Shown: one piece after another, positions 1 through 7,164 of the stretch
How positions within the stretch are numbered: position 1 is the first letter of the stretch
Layout of the letters: each line of letters opens with the position of its first letter
NCBI GenBank assembly: GCA_900753165.1
Contig: CAADYC010000046.1
Location: forward strand, 1-11,414
Length of the DNA stretch: 11,414 nt
Reading direction: 5' to 3'
Source of the DNA: Clostridia bacterium
GTDB lineage: Bacteria; Bacillota; Clostridia; TANB77; CAG-508
Position numbers and translations under genes: made by a program
Notes under the pieces: generated by a model
Databases searched by the model: none
Told to the model about the DNA's origin: nothing
Seen by the model: the letters and a program-made list of their open reading frames with translations, nothing else

Positions 1-1
1 T

Positions 2-28
2 GATGACCTTGTCAAGATTAGTGTGTAA
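2..28 (+). CDS. possible C-terminal tail of an upstream gene (partial)
   Basis: The first bases read in frame 2 as Asp-Asp-Leu-Val-Lys-Ile-Ser-Val followed by TAA at 26-28. A + strand terminator follows 80 bases later, so a + strand gene ending near here is expected. Eight residues are too few to identify a family. The frame is chosen only because it is open to the window edge and has an acidic-then-hydrophobic ending. The upstream unit could instead end in an RNA gene. Confidence 0.25.
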   Translation, partial: DDLVKISV

Positions 29-107
29 ATTTTTTTATTTATAATAGTTAGTTGATTGTTACATTTTGTCGAAATCTTTTCATTGACAAGTAATATAAAT
101 ACATGTT

Positions 108-157
108 AAACTATGGCTATGCAATTTTTTTGACAATTGTATAGTCATAGTTTTTTT
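108..157 (+). terminator. Rho-independent terminator of the upstream unit
   Basis: A 19-bp stem (108-126 with 135-153) closes an 8-nt loop and runs into seven T's (151-157). The two non-Watson-Crick positions are G.U pairs only when read as + strand RNA, and the T-run is also on the + side. This fixes the direction as + and indicates that the unit entering from the left ends here. Confidence 0.85.
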
Positions 158-386
158 AACAAAATTAAATTTTAAATGCATAATTTAAATCAAACAACCT
201 TGGAAAGACAAAATATTTTAAATAAATTAATCTAATTTATTAATTCAAAATTAAAGATTAAAAATTAAATTCAAAATTTAAATCGAAAATACCCAAAAGT
301 AGTGAAAAAATAAGGTAAAAATTGATGAGCATTTTTTATAGTGCCAATTGTCAAAAAAACACAAAACAAAAAATATTTGAAAAGAG
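158..386. other. gene-free A/T-rich intergenic stretch
   Basis: No ORF with a credible ribosome binding site was seen on either strand. The DNA is almost entirely A and T. It contains an 11-bp direct repeat, AATTCAAAATT, at 242-252 and 268-278. It also carries the right half (345-359) of a 15-bp inverted repeat whose left half (125-139) lies in the terminator. No RNA gene was recognised. Confidence 0.6.
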
Positions 387-415
387 GTGAAAAAATATAA
401 ATAAAATGTTATAAT
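387..415 (+). promoter_or_regulatory. sigma-A-type promoter for the DUF4160/DUF2442 unit
   Basis: GTGAAA (387-392), a 17-nt spacer and TATAAT (410-415), with an extended -10 TGT directly before the hexamer (407-409). Transcription would start near 422, almost on the AGGAGG before the DUF4160 remnant. This suggests the promoter belonged to the original gene pair and now serves DUF2442 through a leader of about 80 nt. Confidence 0.5.
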
Positions 416-432
416 AAGGGAGGAGGAAATTT

Positions 433-487
433 ATGCCTACAATAAGTATGTTTTATGGTATTATATAATATAAATCCTCTAAGCTAA
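433..487 (+). pseudogene. DUF4160 gene collapsed by internal deletion
   Basis: After a perfect AGGAGG (421-426), ATG at 433 opens MPTISMFYGII and then stops at TAA (466-468). From memory of the family, this is the characteristic N-terminus of DUF4160 proteins, which are about 80-90 residues long. In another frame, 470-487 reads Ile-Asn-Pro-Leu-Ser-stop, which resembles the usual DUF4160 C-terminal ending just before a DUF2442 gene. The middle, roughly 200 bases or more, is therefore missing. The A/T repeats at the join (TATAATATAA) would suit a slippage or microhomology deletion. DUF4160 genes often lie immediately upstream of DUF2442 genes, as here. The N-terminal match is good; the C-terminal match is short and inferred. 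A deliberate 11-codon leader peptide is the alternative. Confidence 0.6.
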
Positions 488-504
488 ATTAAGGAGATTT
501 GTTT

Positions 505-738
505 ATGAAAGAAATTATAAAAGTAGAACCATTAAAAGATTATAAAATATTATTGACATTTAGTAATAATGAAAAAAGAATAAAAGATATGAAACCATAT
601 TTAAATAAAGGTGTATTTAAAAAATTAAAAAATATAAATTTTTTTAATAGTGTTGAAATTAAATTTGGAACCATTTCTTGGGGCGAAGATATAGACATGT
701 GTGCAGATAGTTTATATGATACAACTGAAAAATATTAA
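505..738 (+). CDS. DUF2442 domain-containing protein
   Basis: A 77-residue protein consisting of one DUF2442 domain. It starts with strands of the type KVEPLKDYKILLTF, then has the family's KDMKPYL and KGVFKKLKN blocks (about residues 28-42) and ends with FGTISWGEDIDMCADSLY (about 54-71), close to the family's FGxIxWxxxxDLxxDxLY signature. I chose ATG 505 because AAGGAGA (491-497) lies 7 nt upstream; the TTG at 499 overlaps the end of that site. There is no signal peptide or membrane segment. The molecular function of the family is not established. Its members often sit beside DUF4160 genes, and the pair has been suggested to behave like a toxin-antitoxin module. Here the partner survives only as fragments at 433-487. 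It is followed by its own terminator at 764-797. Confidence 0.8.
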   Translation: MKEIIKVEPLKDYKILLTFSNNEKRIKDMKPYLNKGVFKKLKNINFFNSVEIKFGTISWGEDIDMCADSLYDTTEKY

Positions 739-763
739 AATAACAGAATACAAAAATAAGAAC

Positions 764-797
764 AAGTCATACAATATTTAAAATTGTATGGCTTTTT
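764..797 (+). terminator. Rho-independent terminator after the DUF2442 gene
   Basis: A 12-bp stem (764-775 with 783-794, one T.G pair) with a 7-nt loop. Its 3' side merges into a T-run (793-797, then C and two T's). It lies 26 nt after the DUF2442 stop and separates this unit from murB. Confidence 0.85.
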
Positions 798-798
798 C

Positions 799-827
799 TT
801 GTAATTTCGAAAAAAAAATGATATATT
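799..827 (+). promoter_or_regulatory. candidate promoter for murB
   Basis: TTGTAA (799-804), a 17-nt spacer and TATATT (822-827), with an extended -10 TGA at 819-821. The -35 overlaps the tail of the preceding terminator, a common compact arrangement. The leader to murB is about 80 nt and is almost pure purine/A. The A/T richness makes chance matches likely, so confidence is moderate. Confidence 0.45.
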
Positions 828-915
828 ATAACAGTAAACAAAAAAAGAAAATAAAGCATAAAATAAAACGAAAACAATAAAGAACACAAAATAGCAAGAA
901 AGTGAGTGTGAAGAA

Positions 916-1833
916 TTGGAAAATAAAGAAATATTAAAAAACTTAAGCAAAATAATATCAGAAGAAAGAATAAAACAAAACGAACCAATGAAAAACCACA
1001 CGTCATTTAAAATAGGTGGACCAGCAGAATTTTATATAAAAATAAAATCAATAGAAGAACTACAAAAAATACTAAAATTTGCAAAAAAAGAAAACATAAA
1101 AATAACAATAGTAGGTAATGGAAGCAATATATTAGTATCTGATAAAGGAATAGATGGAATAGTAATAAGAACAAATTTAAAAGAAATAAAAATAAAAGAT
1201 ATAGAACAAAACAAAGTAGAAATTACAGTTGATGATGCAACACCAATTGGATTTTTAGCTCAAAAATTACTAAAAGAGGAAATAACAGGATTTGAAGAAA
1301 TATCTGGAATTCCAGGAACAATAGGTGGAGCAATTTTGATGAATGCAGGTGCACATGGAAAGGAAATAAAAGATATTGTAACAGAAGTAACGGCTATAGA
1401 TTATGAAGGAAAAATACATAAATTTACTAATGAAGAATCAGAATTTACATATAGAAATAGTAAGTTTTCAGAGGGTAATTATATCATTTTGCAAGCTAAA
1501 ATTGTACTAAAAAAAGGAAACACAAAAGACATAAAAGCAAAAATGGATGAATATGCACAATATAGAAAAGAGAAACAACCAATAGAATATCCATCAGCAG
1601 GAAGTACATTTAAAAGAGGAACAGATTTTATAACAGCGAAACTTATTGATGAAGCAGGATTGAAGGGATATTCAGTAGGTGGTGCAAAAATTTCAGAAAA
1701 ACACGCAGGATTTATAATAAATACAGGAAATGCGACTGCACAAGATGTGTTAGATTTAGCAAAATACGTAACAGATAAAGTTTATGAAAAATTTGGAAAA
1801 AAAATAGAATTTGAGATTAAGATTTTAAAGTAA
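916..1833 (+). CDS. murB: UDP-N-acetylenolpyruvoylglucosamine reductase
   Basis: MurB is the cytoplasmic flavoenzyme that reduces UDP-GlcNAc-enolpyruvate to UDP-MurNAc with NADPH, the second committed step of peptidoglycan synthesis. The 305 residues show the whole family pattern: NHTSFKIGGPAE (27-38) and VGNGSNILVSD (66-76) of the FAD-binding half, and GIPGTIGGAILMNAGAHG (131-148). Then come YRNSKF with the active-site Arg180, PSAGSTFKRG with the catalytic Ser230, and EFEIKIL near the end with the expected catalytic Glu300. The length and the absence of a large insertion fit type II MurB of Firmicutes. The start is TTG 916: an in-frame stop lies at 892-894 and no ATG or GTG intervenes. The first ATG (988) would remove residues normally present before NHTSFK. 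The ribosome binding site is weak (AGTGAG, 901-906). The next gene is yvcK; the rapZ gene often found between them is absent. Confidence 0.95.
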   Translation: MENKEILKNLSKIISEERIKQNEPMKNHTSFKIGGPAEFYIKIKSIEELQKILKFAKKENIKITIVGNGSNILVSDKGIDGIVIRTNLKEIKIKDIEQNKVEITVDDATPIGFLAQKLLKEEITGFEEISGIPGTIGGAILMNAGAHGKEIKDIVTEVTAIDYEGKIHKFTNEESEFTYRNSKFSEGNYIILQAKIVLKKGNTKDIKAKMDEYAQYRKEKQPIEYPSAGSTFKRGTDFITAKLIDEAGLKGYSVGGAKISEKHAGFIINTGNATAQDVLDLAKYVTDKVYEKFGKKIEFEIKILK

Positions 1834-1839
1834 TATATA
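1811..1839 (+). promoter_or_regulatory. weak candidate promoter for yvcK inside the end of murB
   Basis: TTGAGA (1811-1816), 17 nt, TATATA (1834-1839). Initiation near 1846 would place the first transcribed bases on the left arm (GTCCTTTT) of the inverted repeat at 1838-1920. The base composition makes this easy to get by chance. Confidence 0.3.
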
Positions 1840-1920
1840 TTTTATGTCCTTTTAGGAATGGGATACATTTGAGAACAGTCTAAAAAATGTCAAAAAATCT
1901 TTCACAAAAGGACAAAAATA
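1838..1920 (+). repeat. inverted-repeat element in the murB-yvcK gap
   Basis: The left arm 1838-1853 and right arm 1906-1920 are inverted copies apart from one inserted A; the core is GTCCTTTT/AAAAGGAC. Nested inside are ACATTT/AAATGT (1865-1870, 1885-1890) and AGA/TCT (1872-1874, 1879-1881) around an ACAG loop, so the RNA could form one long interrupted hairpin. No T-run follows, so it is not a terminator. It could be a leader structure of yvcK or a small dispersed repeat. I do not recognise it as a named riboswitch. Confidence 0.5.
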
Positions 1921-1939
1921 TTTGGGGGTAGTATTAAAA

Positions 1940-3643
1940 ATGAATGGAATTATAAAATGGTTTTCACCAAAGAGCAAATTAAAAAGATGGATGTTATTAA
2001 TATTAATAGGAATAGCTTTAATATGTTATGGAACAGCAGAAATATTAGTATTAAAAGAAATGTCATTTGGTGAATTAACAAAAATAATAATAACATTTGT
2101 AATTGGTGTTATAGCAGTAGTATCTGGATTAATATTTTTAAATAAAAGAATTTTAGAAATTTTAATAGAATCAACAGATGATAGAATGAATGATAAAAAA
2201 AATGTAAATGTAAAATCTTTAATATTTAACAAAAAAGTGTATCACCAAGGACCTAATATTGTTGTAATTGGTGGAGGTACAGGCTTAAATGCAGTACTTT
2301 CAGGATTAAAAAAATATACAGATAATCTAACAGCAATTGTTACAATATCAGATTATGGGGAGGCTGAAAGTGAGTCAAGAAAAGAATTACAAACAATGCC
2401 TTTAGATGATGTAAAAGATAGTATAGTTGCACTTTCTGCTTCTACACAAGAAGGAGAAATAGATAGATTATTTAATTATAAATTTACAGAAGGTAAGTTA
2501 AGAAATTTAACATTTGCTGACATATATTTTAGTGCAATGAAAAATGTAAATAAAGATTTTGCAGATTCAATTATAAAAAGTAATGAAGTATTAAATATTG
2601 TAGGAAAAGTTTTACCAGTAACATTAGATGAAATGAATATAACAGCAGAACTTCAAAATGGATATTTAGTAACAGAAAAATCAAAAATTCCAGAAGTAGT
2701 ATATGACAGAGTAACAAAAATAAACAGAATATATTTGAATCCTACAAATTGTAGACCAGCACCAGGAGTAATAGATGCAATAAAAGAGGCTGATTGTATA
2801 ATAATTGGACCAGGAAGTTTATATACAAATGTTATACCAAATTTATTAGTAAATGGAGTAGCAAAAGCAATAAAAGAATCAACAGGATTAAAGGTTTATA
2901 TAAGTAATATAATGACAGAACCTGGACAAACAGATGAATACAGTGTTTCAGACCATTTGAATGCAATAATAGATCATTGCGGAAAAGGAATAGTTGATTA
3001 TTGTATTTATGACACAGGGGAAGTTGTTCCAGAATTTATAAAAAAATATAATTTGGAAGGACAAGACTTAGTAGATAGCAATATTGATAAAGTAAAGGGA
3101 ATAACGTTCTTGCAAAGAAATTTATCAATGATATCAGCAGATGGTTGTATAAGACATGACCCAGAATTAGTTGCTGAATCAATAATTGGACTTATATGTG
3201 ATGATTTGAAATATCAAGATAAGCAAAATGATCCTCAATATTTGATGTTAAATAATAAATTAAGAGAAGACAAGAGAGTTAATAAAATTAAAAAACAGAT
3301 GGCAAAAGATGCTAGAAAAGGTAAAAAAGAAAATAAAGATACACATAAAAGTAAATTTAGAAGCAAGTATAATGATAGAATAGAATCAATAAAACAGGCT
3401 GATGAGATGATAAAACTTAAAGAACAAAAAATGAAAAAAGAAGCTAAAAAAATGAAAAAGGTTAAAAAAGAAGAAAAAGTAAATAGAAAACCAAAACAAG
3501 ATAGAACATTTGTTGAAGATAAAGAAGTTTTAGAATTTAGAAAAGAGTATGAAAAAAGCATGAGACAACCTGTTAGAACAAGAAGAAATCCAAGTGAACT
3601 TCCAAAAAGTCAAAGAGGAAGAAGAAGGAAAACAACAGAATAG
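1940..3643 (+). CDS. yvcK: YvcK/CofD-family protein with membrane anchor and basic tail
   Basis: YvcK (GlmR) proteins of Firmicutes bind UDP-sugars and link central carbon use to cell-wall precursor supply. This 567-residue version has two N-terminal membrane segments (about 18-37 and 50-67) and a CofD-like domain opening with IGGGTGLNAVLSGLKKY (from about residue 110). Conserved blocks follow: GKVLPVTLDE, IIGPGSLYTNVIPNLLV, NIMTEPGQTDEYSVSDHL and a late IRHDPE. The last 127 residues or so (from about 441) are dense in Lys, Arg and Glu, probably disordered or coiled coil. The family's usual VADDGGSSGRLR and PPGDxRN motifs are replaced by TISDYGEAESESR and PLDDVKD. I prefer ATG 1940, with GGGGGT (1924-1929) as ribosome binding site; the TTG at 1922 in the same frame would overlap that site. 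Clostridium homologues also carry the membrane anchor. The frequent neighbours rapZ and whiA are absent. Confidence 0.85.
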   Translation: MNGIIKWFSPKSKLKRWMLLILIGIALICYGTAEILVLKEMSFGELTKIIITFVIGVIAVVSGLIFLNKRILEILIESTDDRMNDKKNVNVKSLIFNKKVYHQGPNIVVIGGGTGLNAVLSGLKKYTDNLTAIVTISDYGEAESESRKELQTMPLDDVKDSIVALSASTQEGEIDRLFNYKFTEGKLRNLTFADIYFSAMKNVNKDFADSIIKSNEVLNIVGKVLPVTLDEMNITAELQNGYLVTEKSKIPEVVYDRVTKINRIYLNPTNCRPAPGVIDAIKEADCIIIGPGSLYTNVIPNLLVNGVAKAIKESTGLKVYISNIMTEPGQTDEYSVSDHLNAIIDHCGKGIVDYCIYDTGEVVPEFIKKYNLEGQDLVDSNIDKVKGITFLQRNLSMISADGCIRHDPELVAESIIGLICDDLKYQDKQNDPQYLMLNNKLREDKRVNKIKKQMAKDARKGKKENKDTHKSKFRSKYNDRIESIKQADEMIKLKEQKMKKEAKKMKKVKKEEKVNRKPKQDRTFVEDKEVLEFRKEYEKSMRQPVRTRRNPSELPKSQRGRRRKTTE

Positions 3644-3693
3644 TAAATACGATTCAAGTAAAAAGTATGTAATATAATTTAAATGGAGGAATT

Positions 3694-5727
3694 ATGAAAG
3701 TTACTAAAGAAAATTTGGATATAGAAAATGGATTAAAAAAAGAATGGTTGATAACAAATGGATTAGGAGGATTTGCAAGTTCAACAATTATAGGAGCAAA
3801 TACTAGAAAATATCATGGTTTACTAATAGCACCATTAACGCCACCTGCAAGAAGATATTTAATATTATCAAAAGTTGATGAAAGCATTCAAATAGGTGAA
3901 AATAAATATGATTTATATACAAATGTAGGAGAAAATTATATTTCACAAGGATATAAATATCAAGAAAAATTTGAAAAAGACATATTTCCAACATATACAT
4001 ATAAAGTAGGAGATGTCCAAATATCTAAAACAATATGTATGGAACAAGGAAGAGAAATGGTTGGGGTTTGCTATAAAATTAAAAACTCTAATAAAATATC
4101 AAAATTAACTTTAGCACCAATTGTTAATTTTAGAGATTTTCATACAATGAGTACAGACCACATATTTGATGTAAGACAACAAATAAATGGAACAAAGGTC
4201 AAACTAGTAATAGATGGTAAATCAGACTTTCCAGTATACATGAATTTGTCAGAAGGAAGATATATAGAACATCAAAATGATACATTTAGAGATATGTTTT
4301 ATATAGAAGAACAAAAAAGAGGGTTTTATCCAAAAGAAAATCATAGCGTAACAGGTGTTTACGAAGTCGATTTACAACCTAATGAAGAAAAAGAAATTTA
4401 TTTTGTATGTGGTTTTGAAGAAAATATAGAAGAAGTAAATCTTAAAAAAATTATTCAAAAAGAAACAAATAGAATGAATAAAATAATAGAAAATGCACAA
4501 ATACCAGAAAATAGTAAAGAAAAACAAGAGTTAGCAAAAGAATTAATAAAAGCATCAGACCAATTCATAGTATATAGACCAATATTTAAATTACACACAA
4601 TTGTAGCAGGATATCCATGGTTTTTAGACTGGGGAAGAGATAGCTTGATTTCATTTGAAGGACTATTGCTAAAAACAAAAAGATATGATTTAGCAAAAGA
4701 AATACTATTAACAATGGTAAGAGATATAAAATATGGACTAGTTCCAAATGGATATTCAGGGTTTGATAATAGACCGCTATATAATAGTGTTGATGCATCA
4801 TTGCTTTTATTTGAACAAGTACAAAAATACTTGGAATACACAGGTGATTATGATTTTATTAAAGAAAATATATATGAAAAATTGCAAATAGTAATAGAAA
4901 ATTATATAAAAGGAATAGATGTAGACAATAATAATATATACTTGGATGAAGATTTTCTTATATCATCAGGAACGGAAAATACTCAAAATACATGGATGGA
5001 TGCAAAAACTAATGGAATAGCATCAACACCTAGAAATGGTAAAGCAGTAGAAGTAAATAGTTTATGGTACAATAGCTTGATGATAATGGCTGATTTAACT
5101 GAAAAAATGAGCAATAATAAAGAAAATAAGATTACAGACAGTAAAGCACAAATAAAAAAATACAAAGATTTAGCAAAAAAATGTAAAAAATCTTTTAAAG
5201 AAAAATTTTATAATGCAAAAAGAAAATGCCTATATGATGTTGTTGGAGATAACAAAATAAGACCAAATCAATTATTTGCACTTTCATTAACATACCCTAT
5301 AATTGAACCAAATTCAGAAGAAGCATACAACATTATAAATGTAGTTGAAAAGAAATTATTAAATAATTATGGCTTAAAATCATTAGCAAAAGGAGAACCA
5401 AATTATATAGAAATATATGAGGGAGATAGCTTTAAAAGAGACATGAGTTATCATCAAGGAATAACATGGACATGGCTATTAGGACTATATTTTAACTCTT
5501 TAAGAAATATGATAAAATCAGAAAAAAGAAAAACATATAAGACTAAATTAGAAGAAAAGTTAGAAAAATTCGTTAATACTACAACAAAAACTTTTAAAAA
5601 AGAAATAAATGAAAGAGGATGTTTGGGAAGTATTGCAGAAATTTATGATTCAGTAAAACCATTTAAACCCAAAGGTGCAATAGCACAAGCATGGAGTGTA
5701 GCAGAAATTTTAAGAATGTATTTATAA
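3694..5727 (+). CDS. glycogen debranching enzyme, GH133 amylo-alpha-1,6-glucosidase type
   Basis: Predicted to hydrolyse alpha-1,6 branch points of glycogen-like storage polysaccharide in the cytoplasm. The 677 residues show the bacterial/archaeal GDE architecture. The N-terminal sugar-binding domain (about 1-260) has KEWLITNGLGGFASST and NTRKYHGLLIA (residues 16-46). The C-terminal (alpha/alpha)6 barrel (about 275-677) has AGYPWFLDWGRDSLISFEGL (305-324), NTWMDA and TPRNGKAVEVNSLWYNSL (432-462), MSYHQGITWTW (584-594) and PKGAIAQAWSVAEILR (659-674). These match the family's signature blocks end to end, and no signal peptide is present. GGAGGA (3685-3690) precedes ATG 3694. The gene begins 50 nt after yvcK with no terminator between, so co-transcription is likely. 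No other glycogen genes are in the window. In the first domain only general family knowledge supports the binding role. Confidence 0.9.
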   Translation: MKVTKENLDIENGLKKEWLITNGLGGFASSTIIGANTRKYHGLLIAPLTPPARRYLILSKVDESIQIGENKYDLYTNVGENYISQGYKYQEKFEKDIFPTYTYKVGDVQISKTICMEQGREMVGVCYKIKNSNKISKLTLAPIVNFRDFHTMSTDHIFDVRQQINGTKVKLVIDGKSDFPVYMNLSEGRYIEHQNDTFRDMFYIEEQKRGFYPKENHSVTGVYEVDLQPNEEKEIYFVCGFEENIEEVNLKKIIQKETNRMNKIIENAQIPENSKEKQELAKELIKASDQFIVYRPIFKLHTIVAGYPWFLDWGRDSLISFEGLLLKTKRYDLAKEILLTMVRDIKYGLVPNGYSGFDNRPLYNSVDASLLLFEQVQKYLEYTGDYDFIKENIYEKLQIVIENYIKGIDVDNNNIYLDEDFLISSGTENTQNTWMDAKTNGIASTPRNGKAVEVNSLWYNSLMIMADLTEKMSNNKENKITDSKAQIKKYKDLAKKCKKSFKEKFYNAKRKCLYDVVGDNKIRPNQLFALSLTYPIIEPNSEEAYNIINVVEKKLLNNYGLKSLAKGEPNYIEIYEGDSFKRDMSYHQGITWTWLLGLYFNSLRNMIKSEKRKTYKTKLEEKLEKFVNTTTKTFKKEINERGCLGSIAEIYDSVKPFKPKGAIAQAWSVAEILRMYL

Positions 5728-5760
5728 TTTTGTAATAAAGTAAACAAAGGGGAAGAAAAT

Positions 5761-6783
5761 ATGACAATAGAAGATTTAGAAAAAGAATTAAAATCTGGTC
5801 AATTACAATCACTGTATCTTTTATATGGAGAAGAATTATATTTATTAGAAAGCAATTTAAAAAGAATCAGAAATTTATTTGGAGAATGTGTTAAAGGAAT
5901 AAATTATATCATGATAGATGAGCAAAATGTATCAGAAATAATATCAGATATAGAAACACCAAGTTTCGGATATGAAAAAAAATTAATTATTGCACGAAAC
6001 ACAGGGCTATTCAAAAAAGAGGGCAAAAGAAAAACAGGAGATAATGCTAAAATAAAAGATAAATTGGCAGATTATATTGAAGAAAATATAAAGATTATAA
6101 ATGAATCTGTTGTCTTAGTATTTGTTGAAGAAGAAGCTGATAGTAAATCAGTTATATATAAAGATATTGAAAAAAATGGTATTGTATGTAAATTTGATTT
6201 TCAAAAACCAAATCAAATAGAACAAAGAATTAAAGCTATTTGCAATGCTTATAAAGTAAATATAGATTCACAAACAATGAGATATTTTATTGAGTGTTGT
6301 GGTACAAATATGCAAGATTTAATAAATGAAATTAGAAAATTAATTGAATATGCTGGTGAAAATGGAACAATAAAAAAAGAAGATATTGATAAATTGTCAA
6401 TTAAAAAACTAGAGAGTGTAATATTTGATTTGACAGATGATTTAGGAAAAAAAGATATAACTGGAGCGTTGCAGGTATTACAAAATCTGATTTATGCAAA
6501 AGAACCATTGGCAAAAATTTTAGTTACATTATATAATCATTTTAAAAAGTTGTATATAACTAAAATGGCTTTAAATACTAATAAAGATTTGGCATCAAGC
6601 TTAAATTTAAAACCAAATCAGATGTTTTTGACTACAAAATATAAAGTACAATCAAAGTATTTTAAAGAAAAGGATTTGAGAAATATTTTGCAAGATTTGT
6701 GTGATTTGGATTATAATTTTAAAAATGGAAAAATTGATTTGCAGGTTGGTATGGAAACTGTTTTATGCAGATATTGTTCATAA
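5761..6783 (+). CDS. holA: DNA polymerase III subunit delta (clamp loader)
   Basis: HolA is the delta subunit of the clamp loader: it contacts the sliding clamp and helps open it. At 340 residues the length is typical. The N-terminal block LQSLYLLYGEELYLLESNLKRI (about 15-36) is the usual delta opening, in which the phosphate-binding loop of AAA+ relatives is not kept. ETPSFGYEKKLIIARN (65-80) is the conserved clamp-binding region. A middle helical block (IEQRIKAICNAYKVNID, then CGTNMQDLINEIRKL) and a C-terminal helical collar domain (from about 215, with the LAKILVTLYNHFKKLY block) follow. The start ATG 5761 is preceded by AAAGGGGAAG (5746-5755), and the gene begins 33 nt after the debranching enzyme gene, implying one transcript. 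It is often followed by rpsT in Firmicutes; here a palindromic element follows instead. No clear terminator was seen after it. Confidence 0.9.
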   Translation: MTIEDLEKELKSGQLQSLYLLYGEELYLLESNLKRIRNLFGECVKGINYIMIDEQNVSEIISDIETPSFGYEKKLIIARNTGLFKKEGKRKTGDNAKIKDKLADYIEENIKIINESVVLVFVEEEADSKSVIYKDIEKNGIVCKFDFQKPNQIEQRIKAICNAYKVNIDSQTMRYFIECCGTNMQDLINEIRKLIEYAGENGTIKKEDIDKLSIKKLESVIFDLTDDLGKKDITGALQVLQNLIYAKEPLAKILVTLYNHFKKLYITKMALNTNKDLASSLNLKPNQMFLTTKYKVQSKYFKEKDLRNILQDLCDLDYNFKNGKIDLQVGMETVLCRYCS

Positions 6784-6822
6784 GTTTTTTCCATATTTTA
6801 TTAGTACTTTATAGGTTAATAA

Positions 6823-7026
6823 AAATGATTATTGGAATACTAGAAGTATATATTTTTCATATTTTCTCGGCTTCCCTTCATAATGTTAACAAATTCTAAT
6901 GTAAATACTCTAACAAACCCCTAATACAGGACCCTTTAGAGTATTTACTTAAGAATTCGTAACATCATTTCGGTCGCATTCGAAATATATTCAAAATATA
7001 TACTTCTAGTATTCCAATAATCATTT
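6823..7026. repeat. 204-bp near-perfect palindromic element, MITE-like
   Basis: The terminal arms 6823-6856 and 6993-7026 are exact inverted copies over 34 bp. The inner arms 6901-6912 and 6937-6948 are exact over 12 bp around a 24-nt loop. Both pairs are centred on the same point (6924.5), so the two halves have kept equal length. Between them the halves still agree in part (about 70% over 90 positions without gaps). No ORF lies inside. It could be a non-autonomous transposable element or a very long RNA hairpin. I could not find a convincing target-site duplication. It occupies most of the 381-base gap between holA and sleB; the rest (6784-6822, 7027-7164) is A/T-rich with nothing else clear. 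Confidence 0.75.
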
Positions 7027-7044
7027 CTATAAAATTATGAAGTC

Positions 7045-7075
7045 TTGAAAACAATATATTATAAAAATGTATAAT
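7045..7075 (+). promoter_or_regulatory. weak promoter-like pair before sleB
   Basis: TTGAAA (7045-7050) and TATAAT (7070-7075), but with a 19-nt spacer, longer than ideal. In Bacillus subtilis sleB is transcribed by the forespore factor sigma-G. I looked for a sigma-G pair in 7027-7150 and found only a lone CATAATT (7134-7140) without a matching -35. Confidence 0.25.
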
Positions 7076-7164
7076 AAAACCAAATGTTGATAAAAATAAA
7101 ATTAGAAATAAAACTAAAATTTATTTAATTAAACATAATTATTTTTATTGATAGGTGGTTTTTT

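Noticed and set aside
83..112. TTGACA followed by TAAACT as a promoter
   Set aside because: The start point would fall inside the terminator hairpin at 108-157 and no gene follows it for 270 bases; probably chance.
242..278. Direct repeat as the beginning of a CRISPR or iteron array
   Set aside because: Only two copies of an 11-mer made almost wholly of A and T; no third copy or spacer pattern.
499..504. TTG at 499 as start of the DUF2442 gene
   Set aside because: It overlaps the space between the AAGGAGA site and ATG 505; the ATG has ideal spacing and matches the family's length.
735..1006. Two overlapping - strand frames rich in Phe and Leu
   Set aside because: They are antisense to the murB leader and the 764-797 terminator; composition reflects A-rich DNA read backwards, with no sign of a real membrane peptide.
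1922..1939. TTG at 1922 as start of yvcK
   Set aside because: It lies on the only plausible ribosome binding site (GGGGGT, 1924-1929); ATG 1940 is in frame and better placed.
6901..6948. Inner hairpin of the palindrome as the holA terminator
   Set aside because: No T-run follows the stem on either strand and the loop is 24 nt; it is better explained as the centre of the larger palindrome.
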